Part shown: in pieces, positions 8,060-16,443 of the stretch
Position numbering within the stretch: position 1 is the stretch's first letter
Layout of the letters: each line of letters starts with the position of its first letter
Assembly: GCA_902489795.1 (NCBI GenBank)
Contig: CABUBU010000009.1
Location: forward strand, 1-57,142
Source: an uncultured Azospirillum sp.
Lineage (GTDB): Bacteria; Pseudomonadota; Alphaproteobacteria; RF32; CAG-239
Direction: 5' to 3'
Length of the DNA stretch: 57,142 nucleotides
Made by a program: the position numbers and the translations under genes
The notes under the pieces: generated by a model
The model's database searches: none
Seen by the model: the letters and a program-made list of their open reading frames with translations, nothing else
What the model was told of the DNA's origin: nothing

Positions 8060-8139
8060 TAACATTTTTAACTTTTACAGAAACTTATTATAATATCCAT
8101 TTTTTAAAAAAGAAATAACAACCATCGGCTGTTTAAAAA
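8060..8139 (-). promoter_or_regulatory. AT-rich flank, possible CRISPR leader
   Basis: About 80 very AT-rich bases sit upstream of the array in its minus-strand direction. They contain TATAAT (8092-8087), which may be a promoter for the first unit or the relic of a further repeat end. A leader role is inferred from position and composition only. Confidence 0.45.
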
Positions 8140-8243
8140 TCCGGAACAATCTGAAAACCATGTCATGCAGGGGCATGGTCTGCCGCAGCTTATGCGGATG
8201 TTGCCTGCACAACCACTCATCTGCCGGTCAGGATTGTTTCGGA
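8140..8243. other. Inverted-repeat element with internal hairpins (candidate structured RNA)
   Basis: A 15-bp closing stem joins TCCGGAACAATCTGA (8140-8154) and TCAGGATTGTTTCGGA (8228-8243), with one bulge. Inside are two perfect hairpins, ACCATG/CATGGT (8157-8162 with 8174-8179) and CCGCA/TGCGG (8183-8187 with 8193-8197). The result is a multibranch fold of ~104 bases next to the CRISPR flank. It could be a small RNA, a regulatory element or a small mobile repeat. No known family was recognised. Confidence 0.45.
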
Positions 8244-8263
8244 CGGTGCAATTATAATCGAAA

Positions 8264-8392
8264 TTAATCTTCTTTAGAAGCATTTTCAGAAAGTTCTTGC
8301 GTTTTTTGCTCAAGTTGCTTTTTCTCTGAAAGAGCTTTTTCTATTCCTTCTTTGGAAAAGTCTTTGGGCAGTACTTCGTAGATTATATCCAT
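8264..8392 (-). CDS. Small protein of 42 aa, unknown function
   Basis: An ATG at 8392 follows AGGAG at ideal distance (ATGAGGAGAACAACC-ATG). The frame reads MDIIYEVLPKDFSKEGIEKA and continues as a Lys/Glu/Gln-rich helix ending SKED. The strong ribosome-binding site and protein-like composition make it likely real. It is highly charged, without a signal or membrane segment. It lies between the structured element and uvrA, on the uvrA strand but upstream of no other gene. No family was recognised. Confidence 0.6.
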   Translation of the reverse strand: MDIIYEVLPKDFSKEGIEKALSEKKQLEQKTQELSENASKED

Positions 8393-8518
8393 GGTTGTTC
8401 TCCTCATATTTATTATGAATTTTTACCAAAATGTCCGCCTGGAAGCAATAAAAGGTTTTATACTCGGGGAAGTTTCAGGTGTATTTTCCGGGCAAATGCG
8501 GCAAAATTCTCATACGGA

Positions 8519-8552
8519 AAATAACGGCTGACGGTAAATACCGCAGCCGTTG
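8519..8552 (-). terminator. uvrA terminator
   Basis: AACGGCTG and CAGCCGTT (8523-8530 with 8544-8551) pair, and inside them CGGT-AAAT-ACCG continues the stem after one bulged base. On the minus strand TTATTTT follows. It lies ~65 bases after the uvrA stop. Confidence 0.7.
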
Positions 8553-8616
8553 ATACGGAGAATTTATGTTTTATCGGATTCGGACAAACGGAAATCTTCC
8601 GACAAGTCGATTTTAT

Positions 8617-11433
8617 TTATTTCAGTTTCTCGTGCAGATATTTCGCCGTATAGCTTTTTTCCGATTTGGCGACTTCTTCCGGCGTGCCCTGAGCGACGAT
8701 TCTGCCGCCGCCGTCACCGCCTTCCGGCCCCAGGTCAACGATATAATCGGCCACTTTGATCACGTCCAGATTATGCTCGATGATAACCACCGTATTGCCT
8801 TGGTCGACCAAAGTTTGCAACACTTTCAACAGACGGTTGATGTCTTCAAAGTGCAGTCCCGTGGTCGGTTCGTCCAGGATATAAAGAGTTTTGCCGGTTG
8901 CCCGTTTGGAAAGTTCTTTTGACAGCTTGATGCGCTGGGCTTCGCCGCCGGACAGGGTGGTTGCCGGCTGGCCGAGGTGAATGTAGCCGAGGCCGACTTT
9001 GCGCAAAAGATCCAGCCGGTTTTTGATCGACGGGATGGATTCGAAAAAGTCAAAAGCCTCGTCAACGGTCATGTCCAAAACGTCGGCAATGGATTTGCCC
9101 TTGTATTTGACTTCCAGCGTTTCGCGATTGAAGCGTTTGCCTTTGCAGACGTCGCAGGCAACGTAAACGTCGGGCAGAAAGTGCATTTCGATTTTGGTCA
9201 CGCCGTCGCCTTTGCAGGCTTCGCAGCGGCCGCCGGCAACGTTGAAGGAAAAACGCCCGGCGTTATATCCTCTCGCCTTGGCTTCCGGCAGACCGGCGAA
9301 CCAGTCGCGGATGTAGGTAAACAGGCCGGTATAGGTGGCCGGATTTGAACGTGGCGTGCGGCCGATCGGCGACTGGTCGATGTCGATCACTTTGTCAATG
9401 TTTTCCAGCCCGGTCAGTTTGTCGTAAATGCCGGCCGGTTCGCGGCTGCCGTTTAATTCCTTGTTGACGGCTTTAAACAGGGTTTCGAGAATAAGCGAAG
9501 ACTTGCCCCCGCCGGAAACGCCGGTAACGCAGGTCATGGTGCCGAGCGGGATTTTCAGGTCAACGTTTTTGAGATTGTTGGTTTTGACTCCGCTTAAGGT
9601 GATAAAGCCGCCGTTTCCCTTCCGCCGTTTGCGGGGAACGGAAATTTCCCTTTGCCCGGTCAGATATTGGGCGGTCAGACTTTCCGGCGTGTTCAGCACT
9701 TCTTCGACGGTGCCTTTGGCCACTACATGGCCGCCGAGTTCGCCGGCGCCGGGTCCCATGTCGACCAGATAGTCGGCGGCGCGGATGGCGTCTTCGTCGT
9801 GTTCGACCACAATCACCGTATTGCCGATGTCGCGAAGCCGGGTCAGGGTTTCGAGCAGGCGGTCGTTGTCGCGCTGGTGCAGGCCGATGGACGGTTCGTC
9901 TAAGACATACATCACTCCGGTCAGTCCCGAACCGATCTGCGAGGCCAGCCGGATGCGCTGGGCTTCGCCGCCGGACAAGGTTCCGGACTGGCGGGAAAGC
10001 GACAGATATTCCAGCCCGACGTTATTTAAAAAATTCAGCCGGTCAATAATTTCCTTTAAGATTTTGTGAGCAATTTCCCGTTTTTGCGGGCTTAGTTTTT
10101 CCTCTGCGCCGGCAAACCATCCGAGCGCCTGTTTAATCGACATGGCGGAAACGTCCATGATGTCCAGTCCCGCGATTTTAATTGCCAGCGCTTCCGGTTT
10201 CAGACGCTTGCCGCCGCAGTGTTCGCAGACGGCGGCGGACTGATACTGGGCAAATTCGTCGCGGGTGGCCTGCGAGTCCGTTTCCATAAAACGTCGTTCC
10301 AGATTGTTGACGACGCCTTCAAACGGCTTGTGGGTGACAAAACGCGAATAATACATCGGCACCGGTTCCGAGCCGGAACCGTACAAAATGACGTTTTTGG
10401 CGTTTTCGGGCAGGTCTTTCCACGGTGTTTTCATCGAGATGCCGAGATATTGGCAAAGCGATTCCATAGTGTCGTTATAAAAGCCGTGTTTGCGGCTGTA
10501 CCAAGGCAGAATGGCGCCTTGGGACATCGACAGGTTTTCGTTGGGCACGATCAGACACGGATCCATATACAGCCGCGCGCCGATGCCGTCGCAATAAGGG
10601 CAGGCGCCGTACGGGTTGTTAAAGGAAAACAGCCGCGGCTCGATTTCCTCAATCGTAAAACCGCTGACCGGGCAGGCAAATTTGGAAGAAAAGGTGATCC
10701 GGCTGCCGGAAGCCGCATCTTCGGCAAACATCAGGCCGTCGCCGAGCTTGAGTGCCGTTTCCGTCGATTGTGCCAAACGGCTTTCCAGTCCCGGTTTGAT
10801 CACCAGCCGGTCGACCACCACTTCGATGTCGTGCTTCTGGTTTTTGTTTAATTCCGGCAGCTCTTCGATTCCGTAGACGGTGCCGTCGACTTTCAAGCGC
10901 TGGTAACCCTGCCGCTGCAGGTTTTCGAATTCTTTTTTGAATTCGCCTTTTTTGCCGCGGGCGATCGGTGCCAGCAGCAGAATCCTGCTTCCCTCCGGCA
11001 GGGCGGCGATGCGGTCGACCATTTGCGATACGGTCTGCGATTCGATCGGCAGACCGGTGGCCGGCGAATAGGGGGTACCGGCCCGTGCCCACAGCAGACG
11101 CATGTAATCGTAGATTTCGGTTACCGTGCCGACGGTCGAACGCGGATTGTGCGAGGTGGTTTTCTGTTCGATCGAGATGGCCGGAGAAAGCCCTTCGATC
11201 GAGTCGACGTCCGGTTTTTTCATCAGTTCGAGAAACTGGCGGGCATAAGAAGAAAGGCTCTCGACATAGCGTCGCTGCCCTTCCGCATAAACCGTGTCAA
11301 ACGCCAACGAAGATTTGCCCGAACCGGACAGGCCGGTGATGACGGTCAGCCTGTTTTTGGGAATGCTGATGTCTATGTTTTTTAAATTGTGCTCGCGCGC
11401 ACCTCTGATTTCGATAAAATTGTGTTCCGCCAT
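8617..11433 (-). CDS. uvrA: Excinuclease ABC subunit A
   Basis: DNA-damage sensor of nucleotide excision repair, 938 aa from the chosen ATG (MAEHNFIEIRGAREHNLKNI), which has GGAG about 7 bases before it. The frame stays open 34 codons further, but that part does not resemble UvrA. The two ABC halves are visible: Walker A GLSGSGKSS (residues 34-42), the zinc-binding CPYCDG and CEHCGGKRL motifs, signature LSGGEAQRIRLASQI and Walker B VLDEPSIGLH; then GVSGGGKSS, the CEACKGDG...CDVCKGKRF zinc finger, TLSGGEAQRIKLSKEL and ILDEPTTGLH. The length is normal. It stands alone, divergent from the binding-protein gene at 11635. Confidence 0.97.
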   Translation of the reverse strand: MAEHNFIEIRGAREHNLKNIDISIPKNRLTVITGLSGSGKSSLAFDTVYAEGQRRYVESLSSYARQFLELMKKPDVDSIEGLSPAISIEQKTTSHNPRSTVGTVTEIYDYMRLLWARAGTPYSPATGLPIESQTVSQMVDRIAALPEGSRILLLAPIARGKKGEFKKEFENLQRQGYQRLKVDGTVYGIEELPELNKNQKHDIEVVVDRLVIKPGLESRLAQSTETALKLGDGLMFAEDAASGSRITFSSKFACPVSGFTIEEIEPRLFSFNNPYGACPYCDGIGARLYMDPCLIVPNENLSMSQGAILPWYSRKHGFYNDTMESLCQYLGISMKTPWKDLPENAKNVILYGSGSEPVPMYYSRFVTHKPFEGVVNNLERRFMETDSQATRDEFAQYQSAAVCEHCGGKRLKPEALAIKIAGLDIMDVSAMSIKQALGWFAGAEEKLSPQKREIAHKILKEIIDRLNFLNNVGLEYLSLSRQSGTLSGGEAQRIRLASQIGSGLTGVMYVLDEPSIGLHQRDNDRLLETLTRLRDIGNTVIVVEHDEDAIRAADYLVDMGPGAGELGGHVVAKGTVEEVLNTPESLTAQYLTGQREISVPRKRRKGNGGFITLSGVKTNNLKNVDLKIPLGTMTCVTGVSGGGKSSLILETLFKAVNKELNGSREPAGIYDKLTGLENIDKVIDIDQSPIGRTPRSNPATYTGLFTYIRDWFAGLPEAKARGYNAGRFSFNVAGGRCEACKGDGVTKIEMHFLPDVYVACDVCKGKRFNRETLEVKYKGKSIADVLDMTVDEAFDFFESIPSIKNRLDLLRKVGLGYIHLGQPATTLSGGEAQRIKLSKELSKRATGKTLYILDEPTTGLHFEDINRLLKVLQTLVDQGNTVVIIEHNLDVIKVADYIVDLGPEGGDGGGRIVAQGTPEEVAKSEKSYTAKYLHEKLK

Positions 11434-11634
11434 CTTTTTTCTCCGGTCTGACAATATAAACATGAAAGAACAAAAAGGCAACAAAAAAGCTTTTCCGCCG
11501 ACGTTTGGGCGGAATGGAAAACGAAGGCGGTGCAATGCAAGATTTATGTCAATAAAAAGCTGTCCGCACTTGCGAAACGACGGTTAAAGATGTAAAATAA
11601 ACATTAATTTTTCTTATGAATTTAGAAGATTGTC

Positions 11635-12753
11635 ATGGTTGATTACAAATATGTCTGTTTATTTGCCGCAAGCTGGCTGACGTCCTTTTCCGTCCGCGCG
11701 GACATGAATGTGGCGGTCATTGCCCCGACCGACGGCGATTACAAATATTACAGCGAAGAGCTGATTAACGGCGCCAAAGTGGCGGTGGACGAGATCAATG
11801 AGAACGGCGGACTTAAGGGCAAAAAAGTCAATCTGGTGCAGATTGACGACCCCTGCGACGACACCCTCTCGCTGACCACCGCGCAGATGATTGCCGTCAA
11901 CCGTTCGGAGGAAGACAAGATGCATCTGGTGCTGGGGCCTCAGTGCATCAACCGGACGGAAAAGATTGCCGCCGTTTTTTCGGGCGCGAAGATTTTTCAG
12001 ATTCATCCGACCGGCAGCAGCCGCGCCTTGTATCAGACGGCGCATCGCGGACCGGTGGAGCTGGTCGGCTATTCGGAACAGCAGGCGGTCGATTTTTTCC
12101 GCTATTATGCCGATAATTACGCCGATCGCAAACTGGTAGTGGTTTATGACGGCAGCAGTCCGGAAATGACAGGCATTGCCAAGGAAATACAGCACCATTT
12201 TACCAAAGCGGGGCTGGGGGAAAAGCTGACCGCGTTCAGCCTGGAACCTTTTAACGGCGACGCCCGCCGGATTGCGCAGGCGGTCAGGGCCGGCGGCGCG
12301 GAAGCGCTGTTTATGATGGGCAGCGGAGAAGTGACGATGCAGGCCGTGCGTTATCTGAAGGCGGACGACCGGAATTTTGTCGTCTTCGTCAACCGCTATT
12401 TCAGCGGCAGTAAATTTATCCGTAAAATGGGCGAATATGCGGACGGTGTTTATGTTCTCTCGCTGCCTTCGCTCAGCAGCAATCCCGATTTTGCCGAAGA
12501 CCTGGTCAGGCTCCGTTTGTGGGGAATTGAACCGGACGGGCTGATGGCTTATGGTTATTTGTCGGTCAAAATGTGGGAGGAACTGGTTAACCGGGCCGGC
12601 GGCTTCGCTTATGAAAATTTGCAGAAAAGCCTGAACAAACAGCTGATTCGCGCCGGCTGGGGAACCGTCGTCTATACCGACGGAGAACCGGACCGTTCGC
12701 TGAAATATGCGATATACCGTTTTGAAAACGGAGAATATACACAAGTCTACTGA
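11635..12753 (+). CDS. Periplasmic branched-chain amino acid-type binding protein (LivK-like)
   Basis: Protein of 372 aa. A signal peptide (residues 1-22, cleavage near SVRA-D) precedes a type I periplasmic binding fold: MNVAVIAPTDGDYKYYSEELINGAKVAVDEINENGG is the standard opening of the Peripla_BP_6 family. Usual family ligands are branched-chain amino acids or amides; the ligand here is unknown. No permease or ATPase genes are adjacent, so it is an orphan receptor or its transporter lies elsewhere. ssb follows 72 bases later and probably has its own promoter. Confidence 0.82.
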   Translation: MVDYKYVCLFAASWLTSFSVRADMNVAVIAPTDGDYKYYSEELINGAKVAVDEINENGGLKGKKVNLVQIDDPCDDTLSLTTAQMIAVNRSEEDKMHLVLGPQCINRTEKIAAVFSGAKIFQIHPTGSSRALYQTAHRGPVELVGYSEQQAVDFFRYYADNYADRKLVVVYDGSSPEMTGIAKEIQHHFTKAGLGEKLTAFSLEPFNGDARRIAQAVRAGGAEALFMMGSGEVTMQAVRYLKADDRNFVVFVNRYFSGSKFIRKMGEYADGVYVLSLPSLSSNPDFAEDLVRLRLWGIEPDGLMAYGYLSVKMWEELVNRAGGFAYENLQKSLNKQLIRAGWGTVVYTDGEPDRSLKYAIYRFENGEYTQVY

Positions 12754-12825
12754 TTTTGCTTGGATGATGAAATCTTTTCCCCTATATTTGTTGAAGTTGT
12801 TAATTTTTTATAAAGGTATAAAATA

Positions 12826-13293
12826 ATGGTTGGAAGTATCAATAAAGTCATTTTGGTCGGCAATCTCGGCGCGGATCCGCGGGTTAACACCACCCAAAAC
12901 GGCAGCAAGGTCGTCACTTTAAGCGTTGCCACTTCGGACACCTGGAAAGACAAGCTTTCCGGTGAGAGAAAAGAACGTACAGAATGGCACCGGGTTGTGG
13001 TTTTCAACGCTCAGCTGGCGGACGTGGCGGAAAGGTACCTGCGCAAGGGGTCGAAAGTGTATATTGAAGGCCAGCTGCAGACCCGCAAGTGGGAAGATGC
13101 CAGCGGACAGGAAAAATATACCACCGAAGTGGTGCTGCAAAACTTCAGTTCCAACCTGATCATGCTGGACGGCCGCGGCGATGCCGGCGGCGGGGCGGAT
13201 GTGTTCTCCGGTTCGTCTTCCGCTTCTTCCGGTTGGGATTCTGCGCCGGCAGCAGGCGGTGCAGCCGATCTCGACGACGACATCCCGTTTTAG
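12826..13293 (+). CDS. ssb: Single-stranded DNA-binding protein
   Basis: Protein of 155 aa that coats single-stranded DNA in replication, repair and recombination. The OB-fold (residues 1-110) begins SINKVILVGNLGADPRV and includes WHRVVVFN and YIEGQLQTRKW. A Gly/Ser/Ala-rich linker follows, then the acidic tip DLDDDIPF, which docks partner proteins. The length and ends are typical. It is followed by a clear terminator. uvrA and ssb are neighbours in many alphaproteobacteria; here one gene separates them. Confidence 0.97.
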   Translation: MVGSINKVILVGNLGADPRVNTTQNGSKVVTLSVATSDTWKDKLSGERKERTEWHRVVVFNAQLADVAERYLRKGSKVYIEGQLQTRKWEDASGQEKYTTEVVLQNFSSNLIMLDGRGDAGGGADVFSGSSSASSGWDSAPAAGGAADLDDDIPF

Positions 13294-13312
13294 CTGTTTT
13301 TTTTCGCAATCG

Positions 13313-13341
13313 AAAAAGCCTCGTTTTGACGGGGCTTTTTT
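13313..13341 (+). terminator. ssb terminator
   Basis: AAAAAGCC and GGGCTTTTTT frame a short stem-loop followed by a T run, 20 bases past the ssb stop. Confidence 0.75.
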
Positions 13342-13512
13342 GTATATTGTATGCGGTAATCCGATCGTAGAAAATCTTTTTTGGGTGCAATCGGCAAGCC
13401 GCTTGACAAGAGAAAAATAAATTTTCTGTCATGACTTGCAATAATAGACAAAAAAGCGTATGATTATTTCTGCAAAAGAGAATCTGGAAGAATTGAATAA
13501 AAAGAGGTTGTT

Positions 13513-14883
13513 ATGGCAGAAAAGGAAATTAACGAACGCAGACGCGATCTGCTCAAGCGGGTGCTGGAAAGCAAAACCCTGAACCGTACGCTGAAAACGG
13601 TGGTGCTCAGTGCCTTTCTTTCCGGCAAGGCGATGAGTTCCCAAGCGATCGAACCGCCGGTAAAGGACGCGGCGGTTGACGCAGTGGAGCAGAAGACGGA
13701 GGCGATGCCTTCGCAGCAACTGAGTGAAAACTATGCCAAACTGCAAAAATTTGCCGATTTTCCGGAATTGTCGCCGGCGCAGGCGGCTTTTGTCGATCAT
13801 ACCTACATCGTGGATCACGATCTCTGGATTGAACGCGACAGCATTGCCGTCAAATGCGTGGACAGCCGTTATGTGCAGGATTTGTCGCTGACGGATGTTG
13901 CCTGTGCGCGGGAGTGCAAAGCATTACCGAAAAGCGAACAGAGTGCGGACGGCTATATTTCGTTTCGGCGCGATCCGGGCGTTATCGGCAGCGACGGCAA
14001 GTCAACCTATAACGGAATTATATCAACCGATTTCAATGCGACCAAACAATCTATCGTACTGATGTATTGCAGCAACAACGAACAGATTGCCGCTCTCGGC
14101 AGACAGATGATAAACGGCGATTATGCGGAAACGGCGGAAAGGATTCGCCGGCAGATTTACCGCGAGGACGGAACAATCGTCGGTCCGGAGGAACTGGTAA
14201 AAGTTTTAAACGGCAGGGATTTTTTGCTGCTGAAGGGAAAAATCAAGAACCTGGGCAGCCGGTCGGCCTTTAACCGGATGTATCAGCGAGTCTGTCGTTC
14301 CGATTATGAAAGCAGCATCGCTTTTCAGGAAGATTATGCGCTCAAGTTTTACGGCATCGGGCGCAAGGGCAACCTTAATACGCTTAACCAAAAGGTGAAA
14401 CAGGCAAACGGCGGAAAAGCCGATCTGACTAAAGTCCGCCCGGCCGTTATCGCTTCCGCCTTGAGCGAGATGATTGCCAAAGGGCACGGAACTCTGGCTG
14501 CCAACCCGCTGGCGTTGAAGCTGAAAGTCCTCAACGGCACGGCAGCATCAACCAACATCACCAATGCGCGGGTTTTGGGACCGTCCGCGCGCGCTCAGGC
14601 AGACAAAATGGCAAAATATAACTATTTGACCTTAAAATTGGTAGGGGAGATGTTTTCTTTGACCAATAATTTGTTTTTTTATGAGGCGGTAAACAAAAAG
14701 GTTGAAGAGCATGAAGCGCTGCTTAAAAGCTGCCGACAGGGTCTGTCGAACCGCTCTTTGCCGCAAAATGCCGGTGACGGGCTGAAAACCTGCTCTCCGC
14801 AGGAACAAATGGGGCAGATAAAGCTGAAGGCAGATACCGCGCTGTTAAAAAAAATTATGGATGAGCGCGGTATCGGCAAATAA
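13513..14883 (+). CDS. Unrecognised 456-aa protein
   Basis: The start ATG follows AAAGAGG. The first ~35 residues are basic, then moderately hydrophobic (LKTVVLSAFLSGKAMSSQA), which may be a signal or anchor. The rest is soluble, mixed helix, with six or seven cysteines (CVDSRY, CARECKAL, MYCSNN, VCRSD, SCRQG, TCSPQ). This suggests disulfides and hence a periplasmic place. There is no membrane segment later. The gene is free-standing between the ssb terminator and its own strong terminator. I do not recognise a family. Its composition is like its neighbours', so it is probably a lineage-specific resident gene. Confidence 0.75.
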   Translation: MAEKEINERRRDLLKRVLESKTLNRTLKTVVLSAFLSGKAMSSQAIEPPVKDAAVDAVEQKTEAMPSQQLSENYAKLQKFADFPELSPAQAAFVDHTYIVDHDLWIERDSIAVKCVDSRYVQDLSLTDVACARECKALPKSEQSADGYISFRRDPGVIGSDGKSTYNGIISTDFNATKQSIVLMYCSNNEQIAALGRQMINGDYAETAERIRRQIYREDGTIVGPEELVKVLNGRDFLLLKGKIKNLGSRSAFNRMYQRVCRSDYESSIAFQEDYALKFYGIGRKGNLNTLNQKVKQANGGKADLTKVRPAVIASALSEMIAKGHGTLAANPLALKLKVLNGTAASTNITNARVLGPSARAQADKMAKYNYLTLKLVGEMFSLTNNLFFYEAVNKKVEEHEALLKSCRQGLSNRSLPQNAGDGLKTCSPQEQMGQIKLKADTALLKKIMDERGIGK

Positions 14884-14908
14884 AAAAAAAGACGGTTGCC
14901 CGGTAAAA

Positions 14909-14939
14909 AAAAGTTCCGATTTGAGATCGGAACTTTTTT
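14909..14939. terminator. Bidirectional terminator
   Basis: A perfect 8-bp stem GTTCCGAT/ATCGGAAC (14913-14920 with 14926-14933) has an A run on one side and a T run on the other. It serves both the gene ending at 14883 and the pseudogene ending at 14961. Confidence 0.85.
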
Positions 14940-14960
14940 GCTTTTACGCAAAGACGGAAA

Positions 14961-15618
14961 TCATTTCCATGGCTCAACAACCGGATCGTCAAAAATGATC
15001 GGTTGTTTTGCAACCATAATTTTGACACTCATGCGAGCCGTGGACGTTCTTTCGCCGGTTGATGCGGTTGCCTGACATTCCAGCATGTAACAGGAAAATA
15101 CCCTGCCGTCGGCCGTTTCGTCTGCCAGTTCGGTCAGTTTCGGTTCCAGCAAAGCGTAACGAACTTCCGGTATGGGCAATACATATTCCCCGTCATGGGC
15201 GGAGAGAAAGGCCTCTTCCGTCGTAAACAATACCGGTACTTCAAAATCGGTGTAACAAACGGTGTATTCCGTTTGATAACTGCGGATAATGAGAGGTTCG
15301 TCCGTTTTTTTTCCTCGGCATTTTTCCTTCCGTGGGTCTAAGGTCGCATACATGTTTGAAGGAAGAAGCCTCAATTGCCGGAAGAAGCGTATCGCAGCCT
15401 TCCGCATACTTCAGTTCCGTCCGATAAGTCAGTGTGCCGGTTCCCTATCTGCTTATTTTGATCCAGCTGACGTAGGAAGCGGCATTTTTACCGTCCAAAC
15501 CGGATGCTTCAACCATCATTTCCGAACCGTTGAACTCAGGTTGATCCAGGATGTCCGTCGATTAGCTGCAAACTGCGGCACCCAGTGAGACAGCTGCTAA
15601 AAATAAAAAATTTTTCAT
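14961..15618 (-). pseudogene. Broken gene for an exported protein (two stops, one frameshift)
   Basis: From an ATG at 15618 the minus strand reads a signal-like MKNFLFLAAVSLGAAVCS, then TAA. The same frame continues as plausible protein (DILDQPEFNGSEMMVEASG), meets TAG, and continues to an A8 run near 15310. There a frame change is needed to join the intact 3' part (KTDEPLIIRSYQTEYTVCYT...DDPVVEPWK). The 3' part alone is open from 15407 but its first ~30 codons look like out-of-frame reading. The protein would have been ~218 aa and secreted or lipid-anchored. No family was recognised. The stops could be real decay; the A8 shift could also be a sequencing error. Confidence 0.6.
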
Positions 15619-15728
15619 AGTGATAATAATTAAAATTAGATTACGGTTTGTCGCAAAATGATGATGTTTTCAAATAAAATGTTATGTCGGGAAATATCTT
15701 GCCGGCAGAGTCGTATCTGTTCGGAAAC

Positions 15729-15757
15729 AAAAGCCTTCCTGAAAACGGAAGGCTTTT
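15729..15757. terminator. Perfect 11-bp stem terminator
   Basis: AAAAGCCTTCC and GGAAGGCTTTT pair perfectly around TGAAAAC. It is symmetric and works on either strand. On the minus strand it would end the decayed locus to its right. Confidence 0.8.
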
Positions 15758-16200
15758 ACACCGGGATAAAACCATACTTTCAAATTGTGCCAAAACTTTT
15801 TGAAAGCGGCGCTTTTCACGTTTGTTGCAGGTCACCTTATCGGAACTTCATCGGCGTTCCTTTCTGTTTTCTGTGCCGGAGGTGGTTGGGTTATCTGGTA
15901 ATTGGAAAAGTAGTTGTTTTTGCTTCTTTTTTTGTTATTCCTTCAGCTCTTTTTTAAAAACTTTTTTTAGAGCCGGTGTCAATGTGATCGTTATATTTTT
16001 CGCCGCTGATCTGATGATTGCCATGCTGAGCCTCTTCGCCCCTTCCTTTGGCGATATGTTGCCGCGTTTGGACGATTTTCCGGTGGTCTTTGTCTGTCAA
16101 TGCCGCGGCCTTATCAAGTTTGAATATGCGGCCGTAAAACATGCTGGAAAATTTTCCGTATTGCTGCGTTTGATTGAAAAGGCCTTTTCGGCGATTCCCT
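15758..16200 (-). pseudogene. Decayed minus-strand coding region
   Basis: Several minus-strand frames look protein-like but none is complete. One starts at 16142 and gives 62 aa (MFYGRIFKLDKAAALTDKDH onwards, very polar). Its frame stops at a run of seven A near 15963, where a one-base change would extend it to KKVFKKELKE. Further on, another frame reads QITQPPPAQKTERNADEV and AAFKKFWHNLKVWFYPGV. I take this as the remains of one or two small genes, ending at the terminator at 15729. The family is unknown. Confidence 0.35.
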
Positions 16201-16213
16201 TGTTATCATATTT

Positions 16214-16271
16214 GACAATATAACGACGACAAGGGAAAACGTCTGCTCGCGCATATAAAAGTTATATTGTC
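16214..16271. repeat. Inverted repeat GACAATATAAC / GTTATATTGTC
   Basis: An exact 11-base inverted repeat (16214-16224 and 16261-16271) is separated by 36 bases. A second imperfect one, CCCTTGT...ACAAGGG, overlaps its left arm. It lies in the promoter area of the decayed minus-strand locus and may be a regulator site. The rest of 16272-16443 holds nothing recognisable. Confidence 0.45.
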
Positions 16272-16443
16272 AGCAAGTCGAATTTTCCGTTTTTCGTTTC
16301 GGTTAGAAAAATATTGATGTAAATTTAACATGTTTTTGTCAAAAAACAGGAGATAAACAACGGGAAAAGAAAACGTACAGTTGAAAATTCCGGTGCTTCA
16401 GGCGATTCGGTTCAAAAATTCCGGTCGACCGGTGTCTGTGTTT

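Noticed and set aside
7097..8065. Open frames across the CRISPR array on both strands
   Set aside because: They exist only because the 66-base period is divisible by three; the repeated peptide is the translated repeat.
11659..12744. Long antisense frame of 361 codons opposite the LivK-like gene
   Set aside because: The plus-strand protein has a clear signal peptide and family match; the antisense frame is a codon-bias shadow, as are similar long frames opposite asnS, mrcA, the YhdP-like gene and the metallophosphoesterase.
15658..16223. Plus-strand frames in the 15.6-16.2 kb gap
   Set aside because: They lack ribosome-binding sites and are very hydrophobic/Phe-rich, the usual sign of reading opposite a polar minus-strand gene.
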